Shown here in pieces: positions 9,199 to 15,957 of a DNA stretch of 50,157 bases. Below the pieces are notes generated by a model, which saw only the letters and a program-made list of their open reading frames with translations, searched no databases and had not been told where the DNA came from. This stretch comes from Mesorhizobium sp. (GTDB lineage: Bacteria; Pseudomonadota; Alphaproteobacteria; Rhizobiales; Rhizobiaceae): assembly GCA_004020545.1 (NCBI GenBank), contig SAQE01000049.1:1-50157 (forward strand), read 5' to 3'. How positions within the stretch are numbered: position 1 is the stretch's first letter; each line of letters starts with the position of its first letter. The position numbers and the translations under genes were made by a program.

Positions 9199-10095
9199 AT
9201 GATGCACAAGGATCAGGTTCACATCGATGCCGACATCGTTCGCGAGATGATCTCTGACCAATTCCCACAGTACAGCCATGAACGGATCGAGCGGCTCGGC
9301 ACGATCGGGACCGTCAATGCAATCTTCCGGATTGGGTCGAGCGCGGCGGCAAGGTTTCCCCTGCGCTCGGCGGACCCGATCGAGTGCGTCGATATACTGC
9401 ACGGTGAAGCCGCGGCCATGACGGAGTTCGCAAAGCATGCTCCGGTTGCCGCTCCTCAGCCGATCGGTATCGGCAGACCCGGCCCGCGCTACCCCATGCC
9501 GTGGGCGGTGCAGAGCTGGATAGAGGGTGACGTCGCCACGCCAGACGGGCTCGCAAATTCGACGACCTTCGCGCTCGAAATTGTCAAGCTTATCGCGACA
9601 CTGCGCACGGTGGACACAAAAGGCCGTCGCTTCGATCAGCGAGGAAGGGGCGGCCATCTTCCTGACCATGACGACTGGATGTCGATCTGTTTCAAGAACA
9701 GCGAGGATATCCTCGACGTGCCCCGGCTCCGTCGCAAGTGGGCGCAGCTGCGTGAACTGCCACTGTCCGGGCCCGACGTTATGAACCACGGGGATCTCAT
9801 TCCCGCCAATCTCCTCGTGCGCGGTGAACGCCTCGTCGGCGTGCTCGACTGCGGCAGCTTCGGACCGGCCGACCCTGCGTTGGACCTTGTCGCCGCATGG
9901 CATCTTCTTGATCGCGATCGGCGCGAAACCGTGCGCATTCAGCTTCGGTCAAGCCAGGTCGAGTGGAAACGCGGAGCGGCGTGGGCGTTCCAGCAAGCGA
10001 TGGGCCTGGTATGGTACTACCAAGATACCAACCCGGCCATCAGCGCGCTCGGCCGCAGCACGCTCCGTCGCATCCTCGATGATCCGGAAATTTGA
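9199..10095 (+). CDS. Aminoglycoside phosphotransferase (APH) fold kinase
   Basis: A 298-residue small-molecule kinase-like protein. It has the Brenner-type catalytic loop HGDLIPANLL (His197, Asp199) and, 20 residues on, the metal-binding Asp217 in VLDCGSFGPADPALDL, where the usual DF/DW is DC. The N-terminal lobe is weakly conserved. APH-fold proteins phosphorylate antibiotics, choline, homoserine or sugars, and many have unknown substrates; nothing nearby points to one, so resistance should not be assumed. Two adjacent ATG codons could serve as start. Confidence 0.8.
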   Translation: MMHKDQVHIDADIVREMISDQFPQYSHERIERLGTIGTVNAIFRIGSSAAARFPLRSADPIECVDILHGEAAAMTEFAKHAPVAAPQPIGIGRPGPRYPMPWAVQSWIEGDVATPDGLANSTTFALEIVKLIATLRTVDTKGRRFDQRGRGGHLPDHDDWMSICFKNSEDILDVPRLRRKWAQLRELPLSGPDVMNHGDLIPANLLVRGERLVGVLDCGSFGPADPALDLVAAWHLLDRDRRETVRIQLRSSQVEWKRGAAWAFQQAMGLVWYYQDTNPAISALGRSTLRRILDDPEI

Positions 10096-10367
10096 GCGCA
10101 GCTTCGATGGGCCGCTTTCCCGCCATTTGGCGCACCGACCGTCCGGTTCGAACTGCCAGACGGTGACGATTGCACCATCAAATGGGTTGCTCGCGAACGG
10201 CATAATCGTCGGACGACGCGCATCACAATTCCGAGAGCTGGGCTCGACTTCCGGGACATCGGACATTTCCAATTCGGGCACATGCGGGGCTGAAGCTGGA
10301 GCCGAGCAAGGACAGAATAAGAACGGCACTTAGCTATTGGATTGAGATTGCAGTCGAACCATAGCGG
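10096..10367. other. Stretch between convergent genes with an open frame
   Basis: No gene with a start codon is evident. The frame of the upstream kinase stays open for 65 more codons after its stop, to a TGA at 10291-10293, and reads like real protein (FELPDGDDCTIKWVARE, then ITIPRAGLDFRDIGHFQFG). It may be a remnant of a lost gene. Confidence 0.35.
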
Positions 10368-10844
10368 TCAGGTCTGCTCTCCAGCATTTTCATCGCCTTC
10401 AAACTTCTTCCGCAGCGCCTTCATGACGGAGCCGGCCGTCCGGATGTCTTCGAGGGGAAGCCCGTCCGCAAGCGCGTCGGCCCGCGGGTCGTACAAGCCG
10501 ATGGCGTCTTCGTATGTCTGCTGTCCCCTGTCGGTCAGCACGACGAGGTGCGCGCGGCGGTGATGAGGATTTGGCTCGAACCTGACGAGCCCTTCCGCCG
10601 CCAGGTCGTTGACGATGCGCTGCACGTTCTGGCGGTTGGCGCCGAGATCGCGTGCGAGCCAAGCTACCGGCTGCGGCCGGTCCGCCGCAACGATGGCACC
10701 CAATATCTGCCAGCGGGCGCTTGTGAGCCCCAGCGGCGCCACAAGCCTGTCACCCCAGGTCAAGATCAGGTTGTTGACTCTGAACAGGTCGAGAATGAGG
10801 TCGGTAAAGGCCTCGCCAGTGAGGGTTCGTCTTCTAGCATCCAT
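10368..10844 (-). CDS. MarR-family transcriptional regulator
   Basis: A 158-residue winged-helix regulator. The recognition region is ARDLGANRQNVQRIVNDLAAEG, written here as two halves (ARDLGANRQN, VQRIVNDLAAEG), followed by the wing PNPHHRRAHLVVLTDRG, a very typical MarR pattern. The ATG preceded by GGTGAC is preferred; two upstream in-frame starts lie inside the operator region. It is divergent from the ABM-domain gene and membrane-protein gene. The shared intergenic DNA carries a palindrome, so it probably represses itself and that pair. The inducer is unknown. Confidence 0.88.
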   Translation of the reverse strand: MDARRRTLTGEAFTDLILDLFRVNNLILTWGDRLVAPLGLTSARWQILGAIVAADRPQPVAWLARDLGANRQNVQRIVNDLAAEGLVRFEPNPHHRRAHLVVLTDRGQQTYEDAIGLYDPRADALADGLPLEDIRTAGSVMKALRKKFEGDENAGEQT

Positions 10845-10864
10845 TTTGTCACCATAGAATTTAT

Positions 10865-10921
10865 TTGACATTATGATGTCAATTATATATGCATCGATCA
10901 TACCAGATTGACATCATATAA
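10865..10921. promoter_or_regulatory. MarR operator and divergent promoters
   Basis: TGACATTATGATGTCA (10866-10881) is a perfect 6-4-6 palindrome. A second related site, TTGACATCATATAA, lies at 10908-10921. TTGACA at 10865-10870 with TATGCA 17 bases later is a plausible promoter toward the ABM gene. On the minus strand TTGACA (in the palindrome) with TTCTAT 17 bases later points at the MarR gene. Repressor binding would block both. The stretch is markedly AT-rich against its surroundings. Confidence 0.65.
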
Positions 10922-10941
10922 CCAAATTATCGGAGACTGTC

Positions 10942-11270
10942 ATGTCGCATAGGCGCCCCCTTGATCCCGCCTTCCCGATCGAACGCCAGATCGACCTCGA
11001 AGCCGCCCCCATCGTGCTCGTGAATGTCTTCACGCTGGACGAGGCGGACGAACTGAAGCGGCAGCCGGGCTTCATCTCGACCCAGCTACACCGAGCGATC
11101 GGCGAGAGCCCGACTTATCTGAACTATGCGGTCTGGGAATCGACCGCGGACTCAGGGCCGCGTTCACGCATCCGGAGTTCATCGCAAAGCTCTCGGCCTA
11201 TCCATCCTCGGCGGTCGCCATGCCGCATCTCTTCCAGAAGGTCGCGGTGCCGGGCATCTGCGTCGCCTAG
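10942..11270 (+). pseudogene. ABM-domain (antibiotic biosynthesis monooxygenase-like) protein, frameshifted
   Basis: The start and first 69 codons read as an ABM-fold protein (APIVLVNVFTLDEADELK, PGFISTQLHRA, YLNYAVWEST). From about 11149 the reading frame slips: one base appears to be missing, and the continuation (LRAAFTHPEFIAKLSAYP, then HLFQKVAVPGICVA) lies one frame over and ends at TAG 11268-11270, just before the ribosome-binding site of the next gene. In the annotated frame the tail becomes Arg/Ser-rich nonsense. Either a true pseudogene or a sequencing error. Intact, it would be a small dimeric alpha-beta barrel enzyme of about 109 residues in the MarR-controlled operon. Confidence 0.75.
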
Positions 11271-11288
11271 AAGGAAGGACGAAAAGCA

Positions 11289-11762
11289 ATGACCAAGCTC
11301 ATCCATCCGGTGGCCGGCACACTCGCACTCCTCATGATCGCGACCTTTTGGCTGTCCACGGCACTCAGCGAGTTGTTCGCGTCCGAGGCAACGGTTGTCG
11401 CGGTAAAGACGGCCATACCGTGGGGTTTCCTATTGCTTATTCCCACGTTGGCGGTGACGGGGGGCTCGGGCTTCGCCTTGGCGAAAGGTATGCGCACCGG
11501 CGCGATCGGCAAGAAGTTGAAGCGAATGCCGTTCATTGCCGCGAACGGTCTGCTGGTTCTCATCCCGGCGGCGCTGTTCCTCGCCTCCAAGGCCAAGGCA
11601 GGAGAGTTCGATACCGCCTTCTACACGGTGCAGGCGCTCGAGTTGATAGCGGGCGCGACGAACATCACGCTGCTCGGTCTCAACATGCGCGACGGCATGA
11701 AGCTCACGCAATGGCGGCGGAAAAGGCTATCTTCGTCCTCGCCGACGGCCGGCTCGAGCTAG
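11289..11762 (+). CDS. Four-helix membrane protein of unknown function
   Basis: A 157-residue protein with four hydrophobic segments: residues about 6-28, 40-62, 84-103 and 112-132. I do not recognise a named family. GGSGFALAKG and LGLNMRDGMKLTQWRRKR look like conserved loops, and the tail is Ser-rich and basic. AAGGAAGG precedes the start 18 bases after the stop of the ABM frame, so the two form an operon under the MarR regulator. Its stop overlaps the stop of the convergent NicO gene by four bases (CTAG). Confidence 0.7.
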   Translation: MTKLIHPVAGTLALLMIATFWLSTALSELFASEATVVAVKTAIPWGFLLLIPTLAVTGGSGFALAKGMRTGAIGKKLKRMPFIAANGLLVLIPAALFLASKAKAGEFDTAFYTVQALELIAGATNITLLGLNMRDGMKLTQWRRKRLSSSSPTAGSS

Positions 11763-12475
11763 ATACCGAACGCTTGGTGCAGCGCCGCGCCGATGAGGAT
11801 CAGCCCGGTCGCGACCTCCAGAAGCGTCGCGACGCCCGCTGTGCTCGATCCAAACCGGTCGAGGATAGCGACGGAGCCTTTGCGGAACAGGACCGCAAGG
11901 GCGACGACGATGCCAAGGGTAATCGCCACACCCGCCATCATGGCGACCGCGAAGACGAGGCCAGCCCATGGCACTCCGCGCGCAATCGCGAAGGTCATCA
12001 CGAAAAGCGTCAGCGGACACGGGATGAGCCCCGCCATGACACCAACCGCTTCGCCTTCATGGACATGATGTTGGTGATGGCCACGCAGAGCGCGCCAGAT
12101 CATCCAGACGCCGACGAGCCCGAGCAACCCGCGGCTGAGGGCTTCCAGCGCCGGAGCGCGGCCAACACTGCCCAGCGCGATCGAGACCAACGGAAGCGCC
12201 AGCAGCGCTATCAGGACGGCAAGCGCGATATGCGTGAGGGAAAGCGCCAGCGATACCAGCAATCCGCGCGACAGCTTCACCTGCGAGCCGGCGACATAGG
12301 CGGCAAGCAGCGTCTTGCTGTGGCCCGGCGTCAGCGCATGGGCGGCGCCAAACACCACACCCATGGGCAGCACCGCAAAAAGGGCGAGCCAACTGCCATC
12401 GGCGGCGAAGGATTTGAGATGCTGCGCCACCGCCAGATAGATTTCGCGCTGGTAATCAAAGAGCGCTTGTATCAT
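11759..12475 (-). CDS. NicO/RcnA-type nickel-cobalt exporter
   Basis: A 238-residue inner-membrane protein with six predicted helices. The family signature is clear: GAAHALTPGHSKTLLAAY near residue 44 and LIPCPLTLFVMTFA near residue 150, with a short His-rich loop (GHHQHHVHEGE) between. Relatives (RcnA, HoxN-like) export Ni2+ and Co2+. It overlaps dmeF by four bases (ATGA), making it the third gene of the dmeRF operon, so induction by Co/Ni through DmeR is expected. The His loop is shorter than in E. coli RcnA. Confidence 0.88.
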   Translation of the reverse strand: MIQALFDYQREIYLAVAQHLKSFAADGSWLALFAVLPMGVVFGAAHALTPGHSKTLLAAYVAGSQVKLSRGLLVSLALSLTHIALAVLIALLALPLVSIALGSVGRAPALEALSRGLLGLVGVWMIWRALRGHHQHHVHEGEAVGVMAGLIPCPLTLFVMTFAIARGVPWAGLVFAVAMMAGVAITLGIVVALAVLFRKGSVAILDRFGSSTAGVATLLEVATGLILIGAALHQAFGI

Positions 12476-13800
12476 CCATGCGCGTGCCCGTGATGGTGGC
12501 CGCCCGGCTCGGCGATGGCGAAGGGCAGATCCTCGCTGTCGGCGCCGGCCACCAGCTGCAGCCTGGCGCTGAATTCATGCGGCTCGGCCGGAGCGACCAG
12601 GCTCTGCAGATAATGGTGGTCGCCGCCGACCGGCGACAGCGGCAGGCGCTCGACCGCGCCGCCCGACCGCTCGATGGCGACGTTCGCCCGCAAGCCCTCG
12701 GCGTGGCGCGAGAGCCGCAGGCGCATGCGCTCGCCCTGCGGCGTGTCGACGATCTCCAGGAGCCCGCTGGCGAGCTTGCCCGACACCAGGAACGGGTCGG
12801 GCGCGTGATGGTGGCCGCCTTCGGCCTGCGCCCCGGCAAAGCGCACCGTGGCGACATCGAGCGCCGGAATGTGCGCGAAAAGCTCGGCTTTCAGCGATGT
12901 GGCGATGTTGTTCGCGGCGGCGAGCAGCAACCCGTCATTGACAGCGATCGCCACTTCGACGTGCAGCTTGTGGCCTAACCACCGGGCCTTCGCCTCGACC
13001 AACTTGTCGATGCCCGCGACATGTTCGGCCGCGTGGTGGATCTCTTCGACGAGGCCGGGCTCCACCCCATCCAGCATACGGGTCAGCACCGAGCGCGCCG
13101 ACTGCCAGACGATGCCGAAAATGGCAAGGGTGATGATGAGGCCGATGATCGGGTCCGCCAGCGGAAAGCCGAGCCAGACGCCGATCGCGCCGATGACGAC
13201 AGCGAGGCTGGTCAATCCGTCGGTGCGCGCGTGATAGCCGTCGGCGATCAGCGCGGCGCTGTTGATCTCACGGCCGACGCGGACGCGGAACACGGCCACC
13301 GCCTCGTTGCCGAGGAAGCCGATGACGCCGGCAGCGGCAAGCCAGCCGAGGAACCGCACCGGCTGGGGATTGAGCAGGCGGTCGATCGCCTCGTATCCGG
13401 CGACCAAGGCGCTCGCCAGGATGATGAGCACGATGGCGATGCCGGCGAGGTCCTCGACGCGGCCGAGGCCATAGGTGAAGGTCCTGGTCGGCTTGCGGCG
13501 CGCCAGCGCGAAGGCGATCCAGAGCGGTATGGCGGTGGTCGCGTCGGCAACGTTGTGGATGGTGTCGGCGAGCAGTGCCACGCTGCCCGAAAATATGACG
13601 ACGACAAGTTGCAGCGCGGCCGTGAGCGCCAGGATTACGAACGACCATTTGATCGCCCAGATGCCGTGATCGGTCGTCGCGATCGTGGCGTCGATCACGC
13701 CATGCGTATGGCCGTGCGGGCCGTGGTGATCATGGCCGTGCCCGCCATGGCCATGGCCATGTGACCCGAACCCGAACCAGTCCAGAATTCTTGCCCACAT
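12472..13800 (-). CDS. dmeF: Cation diffusion facilitator, DmeF-type Co/Ni efflux protein
   Basis: A 442-residue proton antiporter of the CDF family. An N-terminal His cluster (HGHGHGGHGHDHHGPHGH) precedes six membrane helices. The site motifs ADTIHNVADA and ADGYHARTDG supply the HxxxD metal ligands in helices II and V. A long C-terminal extension rich in His (GGHHHAPDP, GGHHHGHAHG) is typical of DmeF. It follows dmeR by seven bases and overlaps the NicO gene. Co2+ and Ni2+ export is established for close rhizobial DmeF and inferred here from domain layout and the adjacent regulator. Confidence 0.92.
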   Translation of the reverse strand: MWARILDWFGFGSHGHGHGGHGHDHHGPHGHTHGVIDATIATTDHGIWAIKWSFVILALTAALQLVVVIFSGSVALLADTIHNVADATTAIPLWIAFALARRKPTRTFTYGLGRVEDLAGIAIVLIILASALVAGYEAIDRLLNPQPVRFLGWLAAAGVIGFLGNEAVAVFRVRVGREINSAALIADGYHARTDGLTSLAVVIGAIGVWLGFPLADPIIGLIITLAIFGIVWQSARSVLTRMLDGVEPGLVEEIHHAAEHVAGIDKLVEAKARWLGHKLHVEVAIAVNDGLLLAAANNIATSLKAELFAHIPALDVATVRFAGAQAEGGHHHAPDPFLVSGKLASGLLEIVDTPQGERMRLRLSRHAEGLRANVAIERSGGAVERLPLSPVGGDHHYLQSLVAPAEPHEFSARLQLVAGADSEDLPFAIAEPGGHHHGHAHG

Positions 13801-13807
13801 GGCGGCC

Positions 13808-14065
13808 TCACAGATATTTGGTGAGCTGCTTCAGCTCCTTGAGCATATCCCTGGTTGGCTCGCCGCCTTCGACCAGGCAATGCTCCATATGATCGTGGAT
13901 CAGTTCGCGCTTGGCGTTGCCGACCGCGCTTTCGACGGCATGAAGCTGCTGCGCGAGATCGAGGCAGGAGCGGCCCTGCTCGAACATGGTGAGCACGGCG
14001 GCCAGATGGCCGTGCGCGCGCTTGAGCCGGGCGATGATATCGGGATGCGAGCTGTGTATCGTCAT
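13808..14065 (-). CDS. dmeR: CsoR/RcnR-family metal-sensing repressor DmeR
   Basis: An 85-residue all-helical repressor (DUF156). It contains the RcnR-type metal ligands: an N-terminal His (MTIHSSHPDI), Cys34 in GRSCLDLAQQL, and His58 and His62 in LIHDHMEHC. These suit Ni/Co rather than Cu. It is the first gene of the dmeR-dmeF-NicO operon and a perfect 11-base inverted repeat lies directly before its start codon. It should repress the operon until cobalt or nickel binds. The last 57 bases of the gene reappear in inverted orientation at 14149-14205. Confidence 0.92.
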   Translation of the reverse strand: MTIHSSHPDIIARLKRAHGHLAAVLTMFEQGRSCLDLAQQLHAVESAVGNAKRELIHDHMEHCLVEGGEPTRDMLKELKQLTKYL

Positions 14066-14066
14066 C

Positions 14067-14098
14067 GCGCTATCCTATCCCCCAGGGTAGGATAGCGC
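14067..14098 (-). promoter_or_regulatory. DmeR operator
   Basis: GCGCTATCCTA (14067-14077) and TAGGATAGCGC (14088-14098) form a perfect 11-base inverted repeat around a C/G-run spacer (TCCCCCAGGG). A G-run flanked by inverted A/T-containing arms is how RcnR/DmeR-class operators look. It ends two bases from the dmeR start codon, so binding would shut off the whole operon. Confidence 0.8.
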
Positions 14099-14148
14099 AA
14101 CATGGCGATGCGATGGCAAGCCTGGATTCCGAGCGTATATTGGGGCCG

Positions 14149-14205
14149 CGAAGGCGGCGAGCCCACCAGGGATATGCTCAAGGATCTGAAGCAGCTCACC
14201 AAATA
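14149..14205 (+). pseudogene. Inverted copy of the dmeR 3' end
   Basis: These 57 bases match the last coding bases of dmeR (complement of 13815-13871) at 55 of 57 positions. In frame they read EGGEPTRDMLKDLKQLTK and then stop, the C-terminus of a DmeR-like protein. No matching N-terminal part precedes it. It is the relic of a second dmeR-like gene or of an inversion or duplication next to higBA. Confidence 0.8.
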
Positions 14206-14221
14206 AGAACACGGCAGCCCA

Positions 14222-14262
14222 TTCCCAATTTGGGTAAATGGCGCTTGTTCCCAATATGGAAA
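14222..14262 (+). promoter_or_regulatory. Likely HigA autoregulatory operators
   Basis: Two related near-palindromic sites, TTCCCAATTTGGGTA (14222-14236) and TTCCCAATATGGAAA (14248-14262), are 26 bases apart immediately before higB. Paired palindromes in the promoter are usual for HigA-type antitoxin autoregulation. The assignment is inferred from position. Confidence 0.55.
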
Positions 14263-14277
14263 TTGCTATGTATGTAT

Positions 14278-14574
14278 ATGCAAATCGTCAGCAGAAAGAC
14301 CCTCGTCAACTTTTGGACCAAGCATCCCCAGGCGAGAGCACCGCTGACCGCATGGTTCAATGCGTCGAGCAACGTTGAGTGGAGAACCTCGGCTGACATC
14401 AAGGAACAGTTCGGCGCGAGCGTCGATTTTGTCGCTGACAACAGGGCTGTATTCGACATCGCCGGCAACAAGTACCGGCTGGTCGTGCACGTGAGCGACA
14501 CCTACAAGAGGGTGCTGATCAAATTCGTCGGCACCCACGCCGAGTACGACAGAATAGACGTGGAGAAAGTGTGA
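14278..14574 (+). CDS. higB: HigB-type toxin (mRNA interferase)
   Basis: A 98-residue RelE-superfamily toxin of the HigB_toxin family, which cleaves mRNA on the ribosome. MQIVSRKTLVNFW at the start and NKYRLVVHVSDTYKRVLIK, here split as NKYRLVVHVS and KRVLIKFVGTHAEYD, are diagnostic. The toxin gene precedes the antitoxin, the arrangement typical of higBA, and its TGA stop overlaps the antitoxin ATG. An ATG six bases upstream is an equally possible start. The region is less GC-rich than its neighbours, hinting at horizontal transfer. Confidence 0.88.
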   Translation: MQIVSRKTLVNFWTKHPQARAPLTAWFNASSNVEWRTSADIKEQFGASVDFVADNRAVFDIAGNKYRLVVHVSDTYKRVLIKFVGTHAEYDRIDVEKV

Positions 14575-14975
14575 TGGAGAACATTCGACCCATCAAGACC
14601 GAAACCGATTACGATTGGGCGATTGCGGAGATCACCAGGTACTTCGACAACGAGCCCGTTCCCGGAACCCGGGACGCCGATCGTTTCGATGTCCTGGCGG
14701 AACTTATCGAGGCTTACGAGGCCAAGCACTATCCGATCGAGCAGACCGACCCTGTGGAGGCGATACTGGCTCACATGGAAATGGCCAATCTGGGCCGGTC
14801 GGCGCTGGTTGACGTTCTCGGCTCGGCCTCCCGCGCTTCCGAGATACTAAAGCGCAAGCGCGCGCTCACAATGGACATGGCGTTCCGGCTGAATCGGGCC
14901 TGGCACATACCTGCGGAGGTGCTAATCACCCCATATCATCTGGACACCGGAAAGGGAGAGCGCGAACGCGCCTGA
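14574..14975 (+). CDS. higA: HigA-type antitoxin with helix-turn-helix
   Basis: A 133-residue antitoxin that neutralises HigB and represses the operon. The N-terminus (IRPIKTETDYDWAIAEITRYF) matches HigA proteins that lie downstream of HigB_toxin genes. The C-terminal Xre-type domain (SALVDVLGSASRASEILK, then LTMDMAFRLNRAWHIPAEVL) is the DNA-binding part. It is translationally coupled to higB through a TGATG overlap. A GTG one codon earlier is in frame. Confidence 0.9.
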   Translation: MENIRPIKTETDYDWAIAEITRYFDNEPVPGTRDADRFDVLAELIEAYEAKHYPIEQTDPVEAILAHMEMANLGRSALVDVLGSASRASEILKRKRALTMDMAFRLNRAWHIPAEVLITPYHLDTGKGERERA

Positions 14976-15006
14976 GACCTACCGGCGAGCAGCGGGCCGA
15001 ACCGCA

Positions 15007-15156
15007 CTAATGCCGCTTGAAGTACTGCACCTCGCGCTCGTGCTTCTCGGCGGCCTCGCGCGACTTGAAGGTGCCGAGGTTGCGGCGCTTGCCGGTCCTC
15101 GGATCCACTTTGCGCGAATAGAGACGGTATTCGCCGGACTTCAGCTTGCGGATCAT
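15007..15156 (-). CDS. Small basic conserved-looking protein (49 aa)
   Basis: A 49-residue, Lys/Arg-rich protein that starts MIRKLKSGEYRLYSRK and ends AAEKHEREVQYFKRH. A strong ribosome-binding site (GAGGAGG) lies seven bases before the ATG. The first half (SGEYRLYSRKVDPRTGKR) looks like a beta hairpin as found in small nucleic-acid-associated proteins. No family I can name. It is convergent with higBA and I think it is a real gene because of the start signal and composition. Confidence 0.65.
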   Translation of the reverse strand: MIRKLKSGEYRLYSRKVDPRTGKRRNLGTFKSREAAEKHEREVQYFKRH

Positions 15157-15363
15157 GGCGACCTCCTCGGCGTTTCCATAGTTCTAACCCATTGGAGCTA
15201 TCCGGGGTTCCGGCCGGGCCGAACGTGATCCATTTCACGGAAGCGGCAAGCCAAATATCGGAATCGACGCGCCAGCGACATAATTCGGTCGGATTATTTG
15301 TACTCAAATGACTTCCGCGACGTTATCTGTGCGTCGCGAGCATGCCGGACTGAGGAGGGTGAG

Positions 15364-15546
15364 ATGGTGACGGCGAAGCTTCACGGCGTCGAACTCGTCA
15401 AGGGCCACAAGTGGACGGTGCGCGTCACCGCCTACGGCACCACGCTGATCTTCCCCTTCGAGGCCGAGCAATATGCGCGCTCCTATGCCGACGGCCAGGC
15501 CTTCCGCCTCGGCGTCGAGGTGATCGAGCTGAAGGACTGCGCGTAG
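15364..15546 (+). CDS. Small hypothetical protein (60 aa)
   Basis: A 60-residue soluble protein (MVTAKLHGVELVKGHKWTV, ending VEVIELKDCA) with alternating hydrophobic residues, suggesting a small beta-rich fold. GGAGGGTGAG precedes the ATG at good spacing; an upstream in-frame start at 15298 lacks a site. No recognised domain. It lies alone, downstream of a roughly 200-base divergent intergenic region. Confidence 0.6.
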   Translation: MVTAKLHGVELVKGHKWTVRVTAYGTTLIFPFEAEQYARSYADGQAFRLGVEVIELKDCA

Positions 15547-15616
15547 AGATCGAATGTCAAATTCCGACAGGCCGAAGACAACCAGGCCGGTGCGTTGGCA
15601 TAGGCTGCTTGCCTCA

Positions 15617-15957
15617 TCAAAAAATCGAGCCACTGCCTGGAGATGTCGCAGCCGACATTGTCCCGTTGCCGTCCTTCTCGACCAGGGCACGAACTTCCGT
15701 CGGCGTCACGCCGTAGCGTAGCCGGAACTGCCGGTAGAAGGTGGATGGCTCGGTAAAGCCCACCTCAAAAGCGATGTCGGCGATGCGCCGCAGCAACTGC
15801 CGGCGATCGGAGAGGCAGCTATGGACGTAGGCGAGCCGCTCCCCGTTGACGTAGTCCGAAAAGCTTGTGCCTTCCTCGGCAAATAGCTGGCGGACATAGC
15901 GCTCGCTGATGCGGAATTTGCGCGATATCTGCCCGGCGTTGAGCCCGGGATCGTCAC
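15617..15957 (-). pseudogene. AraC-family regulator fragment (C-terminal DNA-binding domain only)
   Basis: About 110 codons encode a complete AraC-type double helix-turn-helix: ISRKFRISERYVRQLFAEE, then IADIAFEVGFTEPSTFYRQF and RYGVTPTEVR. The N-terminal sensor domain is absent: similarity begins abruptly at DDPGLNAGQ, just where the coding end of the upstream MFS gene stops. The reading frame overlaps the MFS 3' end. This looks like a 5'-truncated gene left after a deletion that joined it to the MFS gene. Expression of the free DNA-binding domain cannot be excluded. Confidence 0.75.

Noticed and set aside
9199-10095. Aminoglycoside resistance gene
   Set aside because: Only the general APH fold is seen; conserved resistance-type N-terminal features are lacking and many housekeeping kinases share the fold.
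13815-14205. Inverted 57-base pair as transposon terminal repeats
   Set aside because: The repeat is coding sequence of dmeR with an in-frame stop and no transposase lies between the copies.
14113-14277. N-terminal extension of HigB by 55 codons
   Set aside because: The extension translates the relic dmeR tail in a wrong frame and the operator sites; the family start is MQIVSRKTL.
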